Source: Ferrimonas aestuarii (GTDB lineage: Bacteria; Pseudomonadota; Gammaproteobacteria; Enterobacterales; Shewanellaceae). Taken from it: a DNA stretch of 64,000 bases. This document shows, in pieces, positions 48,597 through 57,155 of this stretch. Every line of letters starts with the position of its first letter. Positions within the stretch are counted from its first letter, which is position 1. Below the pieces are notes generated by a model. That model had not been told where the DNA came from. It searched no databases and saw only the letters and a program-made list of their open reading frames with translations. Position numbers and translations under genes: made by a program. Location of the stretch: contig NZ_SWCJ01000001.1 in assembly GCF_005116665.1 (NCBI RefSeq), forward strand, positions 372,001 through 436,000, written 5' to 3'.

Positions 48597-49440
48597 GGAT
48601 ACGTTGACGATCTCGATAGAGGGTTTCTACCCAGCGCTCGGTGGTGATAAAGCGCCAGCTCCACTCCGTTAGGCTTGCAGGGAAGGCTGATTGCCACTGT
48701 GCAACATCCGCATCCTTGGGTTGTTTTTTAGCCCATACAATGGAGTCTAGCAGCATTTTTTGAAACTTTTTCAGCTCTTCCAATGTGGCCAACTTGCCGT
48801 GCCCAGGGATGATTTTGGTTTGGTCATCTAAGGTGGCGATGATGGATGACACATTGTTTAAGTAACCGGTGACGCTGCCGCCGGCATCCAGATCGACGTA
48901 GGGAAAGTGGCCGTTAAAGAACAGATCTCCCATATGGATAACCTTGGCTTTCTCAAACCGAACAACGGAGTCGCCATCGGTATGGCCATTGGCTAGGTGC
49001 TGCACTCGAATGGTTTCGTCATTGAAGTGAAAGGTAATGCCATCGGAGTAGGTCACCACCGGCAGGTGTTTTGGGGTGAGGTTTGCGTCGTCCAGCAAGC
49101 GCATGCGCACGTTGTCATGGGCAAAGATGGTGGCGGTGTCGGCAAAGTGGGCGTTACCACCGGTGTGATCGCCGTGATAGTGGGTATTGAGAACGTATTT
49201 GACCGGGTTTGGGCTAAGCGTTTTAAGGGTGTCGCTAATGCGCTCGGCTAATGGTGCGAACTGATCGTCGATGATTAGCAGGCCATCGGCACCGGTACTG
49301 ACGCCAATGTTACCGCCGCTGCCGGTTAGCATATGAATGCCGCCACCGAGGTGCTCGGTGGTAATGACGACGTCTTTAAAGCGATCGTTAGCGTGGGCGC
49401 TTGATAACACCAACGAGAGACAGAGCAAGAGTAAGCGCAT
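48589..49440 (-). CDS. Exported metallo-beta-lactamase-fold hydrolase
   Basis: The 283-residue protein has a short signal peptide (about 1-17) and a full MBL metal site, THYHGDHTGG (about residue 87), then a His in ANGHTDGDS and the PGHGKL histidine. It resembles subclass B-type and lactonase-like MBL proteins; substrate and any beta-lactam activity are open. It is the second exported MBL protein of the window and is not close in sequence to the one at 6739. AGGA precedes the ATG. Confidence 0.82.
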   Translation of the reverse strand: MRLLLLCLSLVLSSAHANDRFKDVVITTEHLGGGIHMLTGSGGNIGVSTGADGLLIIDDQFAPLAERISDTLKTLSPNPVKYVLNTHYHGDHTGGNAHFADTATIFAHDNVRMRLLDDANLTPKHLPVVTYSDGITFHFNDETIRVQHLANGHTDGDSVVRFEKAKVIHMGDLFFNGHFPYVDLDAGGSVTGYLNNVSSIIATLDDQTKIIPGHGKLATLEELKKFQKMLLDSIVWAKKQPKDADVAQWQSAFPASLTEWSWRFITTERWVETLYRDRQRIHD

Positions 49441-49521
49441 GGTTCGTCCTTTTATCGGTTTTTTCTAAACCTCGGAGGTTCACTGGAAAAAGTCAATTCG
49501 AACCCAAATGCGGCGGCGATC

Positions 49522-49546
49522 AAAAACGGGCCGACTGGCCCGTTAA
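49522..49546 (-). terminator. Terminator downstream of aroG
   Basis: An 8-bp stem AACGGGCC/GGCCCGTT with loop GACT is followed on the minus strand by TTTG, continuing the T run of the stem. Confidence 0.78.
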
Positions 49547-49573
49547 TTGTGACGGTTTTAGGGAAAGCTTATC

Positions 49574-50629
49574 TTAACCTTGGCGACGTTTACGTACCGA
49601 TTCTGCCAATTGGCGCAGCACGGCTTCTGAGTCTTCCCAGCCGATGCAAGCATCGGTGATGCTTTGGCCATAGGTCAAAGTCTCGATGGACTCCAAATCT
49701 TGGCGACCTTCCACCAAGTGGCTTTCAATCATCACCCCAAAGATGTCGTTATTGCCCTGGGCAATCTGTTCACCGACATCGGCGGCCACATCCAATTGCT
49801 TCTTAAACTGTTTTTGGCTGTTGGCATGACTGAAATCGATCATGATGTTGGCAGGCAGCGCAGCTTTGTGCAGCTCCTCGGTTATGGTCTTCACATCCGC
49901 CGCACAGAAGTTAGGGGCTTTGCCGCCACGCAGAATGATGTGGCAGTCCTGGTTACCCGTGGTGGCAACGATGGCGGAGTGACCATATTTGGTTACCGAT
50001 AGGAAATGGTGCGGGGCATTGGCGGAGTTAATGGCGTCGATGGCAATTTTGATGGTGCCGTCGGTGCCGTTTTTGAAGCCCACAGGGCAGGAGAGTCCAG
50101 AGGACAGCTCACGGTGCACCTGAGATTCAGTGGTTCGAGCGCCAATAGCACCCCAGCACATAAGATCGGCGACGTACTGAGGGGTGATCATGTCTAAGAA
50201 CTCACCGGCCGTTGGCACGCCCTGCTGGTTCAGTTCCAACAACAGCTGTCTGGCGGTGCGCAGACCGTCATTGAGGCGGAAACTGTTGTCCAAGTATGGG
50301 TCGTTGATCAAGCCCTTCCAGCCGACGGTAGTACGTGGCTTTTCAAAATAGACGCGCATGACAATCTCAAGGTCGTCTTTAAGCTCTTCGCGGATTTTTG
50401 CAAGACGCTGGCCGTATTCGAGAGCGGCTTTGGGGTCGTGAATCGAGCAGGGGCCGATCACCACCAGTAGGCGGTCGTCCTGACGGTTGAGCTGGTTATG
50501 AATGGCTTGACGCGCTTGGACAACGGTACGGGCGGCACTGTCGTCCAATGGAAAGCGCTCGAGAATCGCAATGGGGGGCAATAGCTCTTTGATCTTATCG
50601 ATGCGTACATCGTCGGTTTGGTAATACAT
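49574..50629 (-). CDS. aroG: 3-deoxy-7-phosphoheptulonate synthase, AroG type
   Basis: This enzyme condenses PEP and erythrose 4-phosphate, the entry step of the shikimate pathway. The 351-residue protein is close to E. coli AroG (phenylalanine-inhibited isozyme) from the N-terminus (YYQTDDVRIDKIKELLPP) through VVIGPCSIHDP, GARTTESQVHRE, FKNGTDGT and the metal ligands in DFSHANSQKQ and GVMIESHLVEG. GGAGT lies just before the ATG. It is a monocistronic unit divergent from the leader region at 50758. Confidence 0.95.
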   Translation of the reverse strand: MYYQTDDVRIDKIKELLPPIAILERFPLDDSAARTVVQARQAIHNQLNRQDDRLLVVIGPCSIHDPKAALEYGQRLAKIREELKDDLEIVMRVYFEKPRTTVGWKGLINDPYLDNSFRLNDGLRTARQLLLELNQQGVPTAGEFLDMITPQYVADLMCWGAIGARTTESQVHRELSSGLSCPVGFKNGTDGTIKIAIDAINSANAPHHFLSVTKYGHSAIVATTGNQDCHIILRGGKAPNFCAADVKTITEELHKAALPANIMIDFSHANSQKQFKKQLDVAADVGEQIAQGNNDIFGVMIESHLVEGRQDLESIETLTYGQSITDACIGWEDSEAVLRQLAESVRKRRQG

Positions 50630-50757
50630 GTGCGACTCCGAAGTGCGTTACCAACTTCACCCTATACTTGGTAAATCAATGGGTTTAGTTAGGTATAACT
50701 CTTTATTTATATTTAAAAACATTCCAAGAAAATGATCCCAAATCGAGAGTAAACGGG

Positions 50758-50835
50758 ATGTGTGTTCTCAAGCAAGGGAAAAAAATTAAAATTTTTTTCG
50801 TTTTTACTGAACTTTTTAGATTGTGCTCTCTCTAA
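50758..50835 (+). CDS. Possible Phe-rich leader peptide (short ORF)
   Basis: A 25-residue ORF contains KIFFVFTELF, with four Phe codons in eight codons near its middle. It lies before an inverted repeat and a terminator, as leader peptides do. The ribosome site is poor, and T-rich DNA gives Phe codons by chance, so this is a tentative call. Confidence 0.25.
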   Translation: MCVLKQGKKIKIFFVFTELFRLCSL

Positions 50836-50906
50836 CTTTACAGTTAACGCACATATTGCTTGAGTGTTTTCATCATCATCTCCTTTCTTATACCAGTTTT
50901 GGTTCT

Positions 50907-50945
50907 GCCACCTTGAGACTCTCGAGGTGGCTTTTTTCTTTTTAT
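50907..50945 (+). terminator. Strong Rho-independent terminator upstream of the small membrane protein gene
   Basis: An 11-bp stem GCCACCTTGAG/CTCGAGGTGGC (one wobble) with loop ACT is followed by a long T-rich tract. It faces plus-strand transcription, though no annotated plus-strand gene lies between aroG and it. Confidence 0.88.
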
Positions 50946-51012
50946 TGTCATCATTTAGCTGATGGGTTTTGGTATACTCAAATTGAGTGTAAAAGGCAGT
51001 CAAGGAGGCACC

Positions 51013-51171
51013 ATGAGCCGCTCTGCAAACTCCACCCTCCAGCATAACCGCAAGCAATCCAAGCTGTGGTCTCGTAACCGCTATTCGCTTCCAAACCGTC
51101 TGTTTTATCCCATCGTTGCTGCAATCGTGTGTGGCATGGTGATGGTGGCGCTGATCAGTAATTGGATTTAA
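51013..51171 (+). CDS. Small single-pass membrane protein of unknown function
   Basis: The 52-residue product has a basic, Ser/Asn-rich N-terminus (about 1-28) and one C-terminal membrane helix (about 31-50, YPIVAAIVCGMVMVALIS). AAGGAGG lies 5 nt before the ATG, which strongly supports translation. I do not recognise the family. It lies after the terminator at 50907-50945 and about 100 nt before mak. Confidence 0.62.
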   Translation: MSRSANSTLQHNRKQSKLWSRNRYSLPNRLFYPIVAAIVCGMVMVALISNWI

Positions 51172-51268
51172 TCAGTTCGGTGAGCTTCAGGTAGGCTTTA
51201 CCTGATAAATCAATGGCCTCGATTCGGTGTTACCATAGCCCTCATTGTTTGAATTTGGAGAGCAAACG

Positions 51269-52165
51269 GTGAGAATTGGTATTGACCTTGGTGGCACCAA
51301 GATCGAGGCACTTGCCCTTGCCAACGACGGTACCGAGTTGTGGCGTCAACGCGTAGCTACCCCCCAGGGAGATTATTCCGCCACTTTGGCGAGCATCCAG
51401 TCATTGATCAGTGAGCTGGAGCGCCAACTGGGACAGCAAGGCTCAGTCGGAGTGGGAATTCCCGGCACCCTATCACCGCAAACGGGATTGGTGAAAAACG
51501 CCAACTCTCAATGTCTGAATGGCCAGCCCTTAGGTGACGATCTGGCTTCGTTATTACAGCGTCCAGTTCGAGTGGCAAATGACGCCAATTGCCTCGCCGT
51601 ATCGGAGGCAACCGACGGCGCAGGAGCGGACGCAGAAATGGTTTTTGCCGCTATCCTCGGAACCGGTTGCGGCGCTGGTATCAGCTACCAAGGAAAAGTC
51701 TGGGCCGGCGGTAATGGATTGGGCGGAGAGTGGGGGCACAACCCTTTGCCTTGGTGTGGACCCCAGGATGTAATCGACCCCTGCTTTTGTGGTCGTCAGG
51801 GCTGCATTGAGACCTTTGTTTCAGGCTCCGGTTTTGAGCGCCAGTTCTATCGCCAAACGGGACAGTTGCTAAAGTCTGAGGCGATAATCGCTAAGATGCG
51901 CCAAGGAGAGTCACAAGCGACGGCGATATTCCTGAGGTATGTGGATCAACTCACACGAGCTTTAGCTCACGTGGTTAATTTGTTGGATCCTGATTGCATT
52001 GTGCTTGGTGGCGGCATGTCGAATATTTCTGAATTGTACCCGCTTTTGAATCAGGGCTTGTCGGCTCAGGTGTTTGGTCAAGAGTGCCATACGCCGGTGG
52101 TGAAAAACCACCATGGTGACAGCTCTGGCGTGAGAGGGGCCGCTTGGCTGTGGGAGAGGGCATGA
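51269..52165 (+). CDS. mak: ROK family fructokinase Mak
   Basis: The 298-residue sugar kinase matches E. coli Mak (YajF), which phosphorylates fructose. It has the ATP motif RIGIDLGGTK at the N-terminus, the conserved NDANCLAVSEA, the catalytic GEWGHNPLPW region, the zinc motif CFCGRQGCIE (about 178-187) and GDSSGVRGAAWLW at the end. The start is a GTG with GGAG 8-9 nt upstream. It overlaps elyC by 4 nt. Confidence 0.92.
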   Translation: MRIGIDLGGTKIEALALANDGTELWRQRVATPQGDYSATLASIQSLISELERQLGQQGSVGVGIPGTLSPQTGLVKNANSQCLNGQPLGDDLASLLQRPVRVANDANCLAVSEATDGAGADAEMVFAAILGTGCGAGISYQGKVWAGGNGLGGEWGHNPLPWCGPQDVIDPCFCGRQGCIETFVSGSGFERQFYRQTGQLLKSEAIIAKMRQGESQATAIFLRYVDQLTRALAHVVNLLDPDCIVLGGGMSNISELYPLLNQGLSAQVFGQECHTPVVKNHHGDSSGVRGAAWLWERA

Positions 52166-52923
52166 GCGGCTTTCTACTAAAGAAGTTGATCAGCGTGTTT
52201 CTGCTGCCGATCGTTTCCTTGAGTCTCATTTTGCTTTGCAGTTGGCTGGTGCGACGGCGGTTACCCAAATTGGCGAGCATCGGTTTTTGGGCAGCGCTGA
52301 GCTGCCTAGTTATGTTGAGCAGCAATTGGGGTAGCCAATGGCTGAGTGCGCCATTGGAGAATCGTTATCCAACACTCGACCTCGCTGCGGTGGAGCAGCC
52401 CATAAGTTACATCATGGTACTGGGTTCAAGCCATGATGATGAGGTGTCATCCATCGCCACTCAGCAGCTTTCTTCTACCGCTTTGGCACGGCTGCTTGAG
52501 GGGATTCGCTGTCATCGCCGCTGGCCTCAGAGTGCTTTGGTGTTCAGTGGCTGGAAAAGCACCAATCAGATAAGTCATGCCGAGGTGATGAAACAAGCCG
52601 CCATGACGTTGGGCGTGCCGGAGGCGAAGATAATGACCCTCTCTGAGTCGAAAGATACCGGCGAGGAGGCCCAGGATCTTAGATTGGCCTTATCTGAATC
52701 GGAGAAAAGTGGTACCGGGGTATTGGTGACTTCGGCAACTCACATGCATCGCTCTATGGGCATATTTGAAAAGCAAGGATTGTTGGTTAAGGCTGCCCCG
52801 ACGGACTTTCGAGCCCGTCAGGGTGATTGGTGGCGCTTAACTGCCGATAGCCTTGTAACCTCTCAGCGGGCGCTGCATGAGTACATTGGCACCTTGTGGT
52901 ATTGGTTAAAAGGAGATCTGTAA
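52162..52923 (+). CDS. elyC: ElyC/DUF218 family envelope protein
   Basis: The 253-residue protein has two N-terminal membrane helices (about 8-30 and 40-55) and a periplasmic DUF218 domain (YIMVLGSSHDDE, then SGWKS, AEVMKQAAMTLGVP, SKDTGEEA and TSATHMHRSM). E. coli ElyC affects peptidoglycan synthesis and undecaprenyl carrier use at low temperature. The start overlaps the mak stop by 4 nt; the two are probably one operon, although their functions are not clearly linked. Confidence 0.85.
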   Translation: MSGFLLKKLISVFLLPIVSLSLILLCSWLVRRRLPKLASIGFWAALSCLVMLSSNWGSQWLSAPLENRYPTLDLAAVEQPISYIMVLGSSHDDEVSSIATQQLSSTALARLLEGIRCHRRWPQSALVFSGWKSTNQISHAEVMKQAAMTLGVPEAKIMTLSESKDTGEEAQDLRLALSESEKSGTGVLVTSATHMHRSMGIFEKQGLLVKAAPTDFRARQGDWWRLTADSLVTSQRALHEYIGTLWYWLKGDL

Positions 52924-52926
52924 CCG

Positions 52927-53523
52927 TTACAGCGGGTGCTGAGCTTGATTGAATTTGGCCCTTAGGTTGCTGCTGACGTCGTCCAAGGGCTGCTCAAACT
53001 GGCCTTGACCAAGAATAATGTGGAAGCCGCTCACCTCCGCCAGTTGCTTTGCAAGGCACTGCTGCTGGCTGAGCAGATCCGGTTTGGCTAGCACTTCATC
53101 GGTGAATTTTGGGTGATTATGACTCAGCAGTTGCTGCTGGGTGTAGCTGCACCAGTGTCTTAGCTGTTTCTTACTTAATTGTTCCCACACCTGTTGATCT
53201 GGTTTTAGTCGAATGCCCAGTTGTTTGTGGCCCTCTATTTTGTCCAATCGTTGAATTTGCTGCCAGCGAATGGGCAAAACCGAATGATCCAGCATGACCA
53301 GAAGGCCTCGGTCGTCGGCCACTAAGGTGTGTTTTCCTTGCTGAAGTTGAGCGATGGCGATAGCCAAGCCGATGGCGGAGAGCAGCACCCAACCGAGTAA
53401 CAGTGGCCACTGTTCACCGAAACGTACCACCGATGCGATGGCAAGCACGATGTTGGCGCCGCTAAGAAGCAGTAAGGTCTGAGTGTAGCGATTGTGTCTG
53501 GGGGCAAAGGTTTGAATCTGCAT
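52927..53523 (-). CDS. DUF2982-like membrane protein
   Basis: The 198-residue protein has two adjacent membrane helices near the N-terminus (about 16-34 and 40-58) and a soluble C-terminal part. It resembles DUF2982 proteins of Shewanella/Vibrio-type bacteria, with no known function. It is convergent with elyC, with only 3 nt between stops, and has no clear ribosome site. Confidence 0.65.
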   Translation of the reverse strand: MQIQTFAPRHNRYTQTLLLLSGANIVLAIASVVRFGEQWPLLLGWVLLSAIGLAIAIAQLQQGKHTLVADDRGLLVMLDHSVLPIRWQQIQRLDKIEGHKQLGIRLKPDQQVWEQLSKKQLRHWCSYTQQQLLSHNHPKFTDEVLAKPDLLSQQQCLAKQLAEVSGFHIILGQGQFEQPLDDVSSNLRAKFNQAQHPL

Positions 53524-53648
53524 GCTGATGAGTCCGGAAACCTGTGAGCGCTGCTCACTCTCATTCTTTTAGTTGGCTTGGTACCAACCGCATCAGCCTC
53601 GTTCCATCCATAGCCGGAAGCATCTCACTAAGAGTAGCCTCTAAATAC

Positions 53649-53679
53649 AAAAACAGCGGCCGGAGCCGCTGTTTTTTTC
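53649..53679 (-). terminator. Terminator downstream of galU
   Basis: Stem AACAGCGGC/GCCGCTGTT with loop CGGA is flanked by A and T tracts and works in both directions; galU ends 13 nt away on the minus strand. Confidence 0.88.
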
Positions 53680-53691
53680 GCTGTTGAGCGC

Positions 53692-54597
53692 TTACATCTT
53701 AGCAACTACCTGTTTTAGGTAGTTTTTGAATTCTTTACTTAATTGGGGGTGGCGTAAACCATACTCCACATTCGCCATCATATAGCCCAATTTACTGCCG
53801 CAATCGTGGCTTTTTCCCTTCATGGCGTAGGCATCAACCTGCTCCTGTGCCAGCAGCATGTCGATGGCATCAGTCAGTTGAATTTCATCACCGGCACCTG
53901 GAGGAGTTTTGCTAAGCAGTGGCCAGATTTTATCGGAAAGCACATAACGACCCACAACGGCCAAATTCGATGGCGCTTCCTCTTTCGCTGGTTTTTCGAC
54001 CAGGGCTTTGATGGCGGAAGATTCGCCCTCTTTAAGCTCTACGCCATTAACATCTGCCACACCATAACTGGAGACCTCCTCCATCGGCACCGCCTCAACC
54101 ATAATTTGGCTGGCTCCTTCGGCTTGGTACCGTTTAACCATATCGGCTAGGTTGTCGGCTTTGGGGTCGGCAGCCACATCGTCGATGAGCACATCCGGCA
54201 GAATTACGGCAAATGGGGCATCACCTACTAAGGGTTTGGCGCAAAGAATCGCATGGCCAAGGCCTTTGGCTTCCCCTTGGCGAACGTGCATGATGGTAAC
54301 GTCTTTTGGGCAAATAGCTTGCACTTCGTCCAATAACTGGCGCTTAACGCGCTTCTCTAACGTTGCTTCCAGTTCGAAACTGGTGTCGAAGTGGTTCTCG
54401 ATGGAGTTCTTGCTGGCGTGGGTAACTAAGACGATCTCTTTAATGCCAGCTTCAATGGCTTCTTTAACCACATATTGGATGAGAGGCTTATCGACCACGG
54501 GCAGCATCTCTTTGGGGATGGCTTTAGTGGCTGGCAACATGCGCGTGCCTAGTCCGGCAACAGGGATGACCGCTTTCTTTACCTGACGGTTCAGCAT
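53692..54597 (-). CDS. galU: UTP-glucose-1-phosphate uridylyltransferase GalU
   Basis: GalU makes UDP-glucose for polysaccharide and LPS synthesis. The 301-residue enzyme has the nucleotidyltransferase motif [20 protein letters not shown] (about 12-31), [11 protein letters not shown] and the [20 protein letters not shown] stretch. It starts with ATG at 54597 and AAGGA 9 nt upstream. It is a single gene between terminators and is functionally downstream of the phosphohexomutase at 9544-11247. Confidence 0.96.
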   Translation of the reverse strand: MLNRQVKKAVIPVAGLGTRMLPATKAIPKEMLPVVDKPLIQYVVKEAIEAGIKEIVLVTHASKNSIENHFDTSFELEATLEKRVKRQLLDEVQAICPKDVTIMHVRQGEAKGLGHAILCAKPLVGDAPFAVILPDVLIDDVAADPKADNLADMVKRYQAEGASQIMVEAVPMEEVSSYGVADVNGVELKEGESSAIKALVEKPAKEEAPSNLAVVGRYVLSDKIWPLLSKTPPGAGDEIQLTDAIDMLLAQEQVDAYAMKGKSHDCGSKLGYMMANVEYGLRHPQLSKEFKNYLKQVVAKM

Positions 54598-54715
54598 ACT
54601 GAAGAATCCTTAGATTTTGCGAGTTAATACCCAGCGATAGTATGCGTTTTGTGGGGCAATTGCGACCTTTGAGGCCCCATTGCAGCTAATGATGGGGCGA
54701 TTGATACCTTATTAA

Positions 54716-54746
54716 ACAATAAGAGCCGCAAATGCGCGGCCCCGAT
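54716..54746 (-). terminator. Weak terminator after the ComEA-like gene
   Basis: A 5-7-bp stem GCCGC/GCGGC is followed on the minus strand by TCTTATTGTTT. Confidence 0.5.
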
Positions 54747-54752
54747 GGAGAG

Positions 54753-55043
54753 TTAAAGTTGAAGCGTGTCCTCATTGAGTTCTAGGGTTCGCTGGCCAAT
54801 CCCTTTCACCTCGGTCAGTTCTGCCACCTCAGTAAACGGCCCGTGTTGCTCTCGATAAGCCACAATGGCTTTAGCTTTACTTAGCCCGACGCCTTTGAGT
54901 TGTTGTGCTAACTCTTCTGCAGACGCGGTGTTGATGTTAATACTCATGCCAGCCTGCGCGGAGGCGTGTACCGCTTGAGGCTCTTCAGCCATGGCCAGTG
55001 GCAATGCGAATAGTGTGGCTGATAACAGTAGAACTTTTAGCAT
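54753..55043 (-). CDS. ComEA-like helix-hairpin-helix protein
   Basis: The 96-residue protein has a signal peptide (about 1-19) and one ComEA-type double helix-hairpin-helix unit, starting [20 protein letters not shown] and ending [12 protein letters not shown]. Such proteins bind DNA in the periplasm during natural uptake. GGAG precedes the ATG. Together with comEC this suggests a DNA uptake route, but no pilus genes lie in the window. A CRP-like site lies about 155 nt upstream. Confidence 0.88.
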   Translation of the reverse strand: MLKVLLLSATLFALPLAMAEEPQAVHASAQAGMSININTASAEELAQQLKGVGLSKAKAIVAYREQHGPFTEVAELTEVKGIGQRTLELNEDTLQL

Positions 55044-55502
55044 AGGGAACTCCTTTCCTGCTTAAGTGGTGTAATCAACGTTCGCCGCTACCCTCAATTG
55101 CTTAGCGAACGAGGCAAACTTAGCCGTTACGGCAGCGCAGGGGAGTGATTTTTCGTGATGATCGCGAAGAGCGATCACGTATTGACCGTGAGCTGGTGTG
55201 ATGAAGATCACTCGGTGCTTGGGGTGGAGTGTGATCATGCTCTTGAATTGCGTTTTTGGGGCAAAATACAAAATTACAGTAAAACAGTCTGTTTGAAAGT
55301 AAATCACAGAAGGTTATCAACTTAAACCCTGCTCAAGAAGCCAAGAGTGCTGAGCATTGTTCTGGTTTACTCGCTTTCAATTCTGTTGTTTTTCCGTTGG
55401 GGATTGGCGCGATTTGAAACTCAGTTCCAAAATCCCCCTCTTGTGAGATCTCATTATTCGCCCTTAGTCTTGCAAAAAAACTCCAATCACAAAGGGAAAA
55501 CC
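55044..55502. other. Divergent intergenic region with CRP-like site and inverted repeat
   Basis: The 459-bp spacer separates the ComEA-like gene and the DASS transporter gene. It contains an inverted repeat CGTGAT...ATCACG (55154-55179) and a CRP-like palindrome (55197-55212). I see no gene; ORFs over it lack coding character or ribosome sites. Confidence 0.5.
55197..55212. promoter_or_regulatory. Predicted CRP binding site
   Basis: TGTGATGAAGATCACT matches the CRP pattern TGTGA-N6-TCACA at nine of ten conserved positions. It lies 155 nt from the ComEA-like start and 290 nt from the transporter start; which gene it serves is open. Confidence 0.5.
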
Positions 55503-56894
55503 ATGTCTGATATCACGCAGACTCAGCATATCGAGCCAAAAGGATTTTTTGCCGCTCTTGCCGATCGCAAGATGGCGATTCTGGGTTTTGACATCCTATT
55601 GTTCGTGGCGCTGATCTATGGCTTGCCGTTTGAGCCAGAAATCAACAAGGGTTTGGCCATGTTGGTTTGCATTGCCATTTTGTGGCTAACGGAAGCAATT
55701 CACATCAGCATGACGGCGTTGTTGGTACCGGTTCTCGCCGTGGCGCTGGGAATCTTCTCTATGCCTCAAGCGATGGGGAATTTTGCCAATCCAATCATCT
55801 TCCTGTTCTTTGGCGGCTTTGTTATGGCGGCGGCTCTGCATGCTCAGGGCATCGATAAGCTGATTGCTGCCAAGGTGATTAACCTGGCTGGCGGTCGCTT
55901 GGGAACTGCCTCTATGTTGCTGTTTGGCGTGACCGCGCTGTTGTCGATGTGGATCAGTAACACCGCCACTGCTGCGATGATGCTGCCACTGGCGTTGGGG
56001 ATGTTGTCTCAGCTTGATAGCGAGCGTTGCCACCGAGCCTACGTCTTTGTGCTGCTTGGTGTGGCCTACAGTGCCAACATTGGTGGCATCGGCACCTTAG
56101 TCGGTAGCCCACCGAATGCTATTGCTGCGGCTGAAGTTGGCCTGAGCTTCTTTGAGTGGATGGAGTATGGCATGGCCGTGGTGGCGGTGTTGTGGCCGCT
56201 GGCCATTTTGGCTCTGTACATGCTGCTAAGGCCGAATCTGAACCAGACGTTTAATTTCCGAGCCAATGATGAAGGGTTATCGCCTCAAGCTAAAGCCACT
56301 CTAGCGGTATTTGCCGTGACCGTTGCTTGCTGGATTTTCTCTAAGCCTTTGAGTGCGGCCCTAGGTGGCATCGCAAAGTTTGACACCTTTGTGGCGCTGT
56401 CTGCGGTAGTGGCTTTGGGGATGCTGCGATTGGTGAACTGGAAACAGATTGAAACCACCACCGATTGGGGCGTTCTGTTGCTGTTCGGTGGCGGCTTAAC
56501 GCTAAGTGGGGTCCTTAAGGCCACCGGTACCAGCGTATTCATGGCGCATCAGGTGACGGATCTGTTTGGTTCAACTCACATGGCGCTGTTTGTGCTGGCG
56601 ACAACGATATTTGTGGTGATGTTGACCGAGTTTGCCAGTAACACCGCCAGCGCGGCGTTGTTGGTACCGGTTTTTGCCACCATTGCGGAAGCATTAGGGA
56701 TCTCGTCGGTGATGCTGTCGATGGTGATCGCATTCTCGGCCTCTTGTGCCTTTATGTTACCCGTGGCAACGCCTCCTAATGCCATTGTTTATGGCTCAGG
56801 CCACATTAAGCAGAGCGAAATGATGCGTGCGGGTATGTTGATTAATGTGCTGGCCATCGGGGTTATCTACCTGGCCTCTTTGCTGCTGTGGTAG
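55503..56894 (+). CDS. DASS (SLC13) family anion:Na+ symporter
   Basis: The 463-residue inner-membrane protein has about 11-12 hydrophobic segments and two SNT motifs, [11 protein letters not shown] (about 155-165) and [11 protein letters not shown] (about 378-388), the substrate/sodium-binding hallmark of DASS transporters for dicarboxylates, sulfate or phosphate. The exact substrate is not readable. The ATG at 55503 has AAGGG upstream; the longer frame to 55347 adds a non-conserved region. A CRP-like site lies upstream, fitting carbon-source control. Confidence 0.88.
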   Translation: MSDITQTQHIEPKGFFAALADRKMAILGFDILLFVALIYGLPFEPEINKGLAMLVCIAILWLTEAIHISMTALLVPVLAVALGIFSMPQAMGNFANPIIFLFFGGFVMAAALHAQGIDKLIAAKVINLAGGRLGTASMLLFGVTALLSMWISNTATAAMMLPLALGMLSQLDSERCHRAYVFVLLGVAYSANIGGIGTLVGSPPNAIAAAEVGLSFFEWMEYGMAVVAVLWPLAILALYMLLRPNLNQTFNFRANDEGLSPQAKATLAVFAVTVACWIFSKPLSAALGGIAKFDTFVALSAVVALGMLRLVNWKQIETTTDWGVLLLFGGGLTLSGVLKATGTSVFMAHQVTDLFGSTHMALFVLATTIFVVMLTEFASNTASAALLVPVFATIAEALGISSVMLSMVIAFSASCAFMLPVATPPNAIVYGSGHIKQSEMMRAGMLINVLAIGVIYLASLLLW

Positions 56895-57012
56895 CCTAAA
56901 CCACACCCGGCTTGTTTAAACCCTGAGCAAATGGACAGTAAAGTTAAACAAGCGGTTGCAACCTTAGGGCGCATTAGTAATAATGCGTCCTGCCTTCAGG
57001 GCTCATGTCTAT

Positions 57013-57114
57013 GATGCCCCGGTCCTCTCGCAATGCTATCTTGTTTACCTGGTCAGGCCCGGAAGGGAGCAGCCAAGGCAAGGGACGCATGTGCCGGGAT
57101 GCGGCTGGGGTGTC
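57013..57114 (+). ncRNA. ffs: 4.5S RNA, signal recognition particle RNA
   Basis: The sequence carries the conserved SRP RNA apical segment GGTCAGGCCCGGAAGGGAGC with AGCCAAGGCA, followed by GTGCCGGGATG. The ends GATGCCCC and GGGGTGTC pair with G-T wobbles. The size of about 102 nt fits the bacterial short form. It binds Ffh for co-translational membrane targeting. A tyrosine recombinase gene begins about 40 nt downstream. Confidence 0.95.
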
Positions 57115-57155
57115 ACCAATAAAAATCTCTTATAAATCAATGATTTAGACCTATT

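Larger units (their letters stand above)
50630..51012 (+). other. Intergenic region with possible leader peptide, long inverted repeat and terminator
   Basis: This AT-rich 383-bp spacer on the plus strand holds a short ORF (50758-50835), an inverted repeat CTCAAGCAA/TTGCTTGAG (50767-50775 and 50856-50864) and a strong terminator (50907-50945), all before a small membrane protein gene. It may be an attenuator-like leader or an sRNA gene; neither is proven. An extended -10 TGGTATACT at about 50970-50978 may be a second promoter. Confidence 0.5.

Noticed and set aside
50660..50690. A TyrR box upstream of aroG
   Set aside because: TAAA and TTTA half sites are present but separated by 8 nt instead of 6, with poor flanks.
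50713..51057. Minus-strand ORF of 114 codons upstream of aroG
   Set aside because: It runs antisense across the terminator and T-rich DNA, is low in complexity (poly Lys/Asn/Phe), has no ribosome site and resembles no protein family.
54152..54586. A 144-codon ORF antisense to galU
   Set aside because: It is fully contained in galU on the other strand and is a codon-bias shadow.
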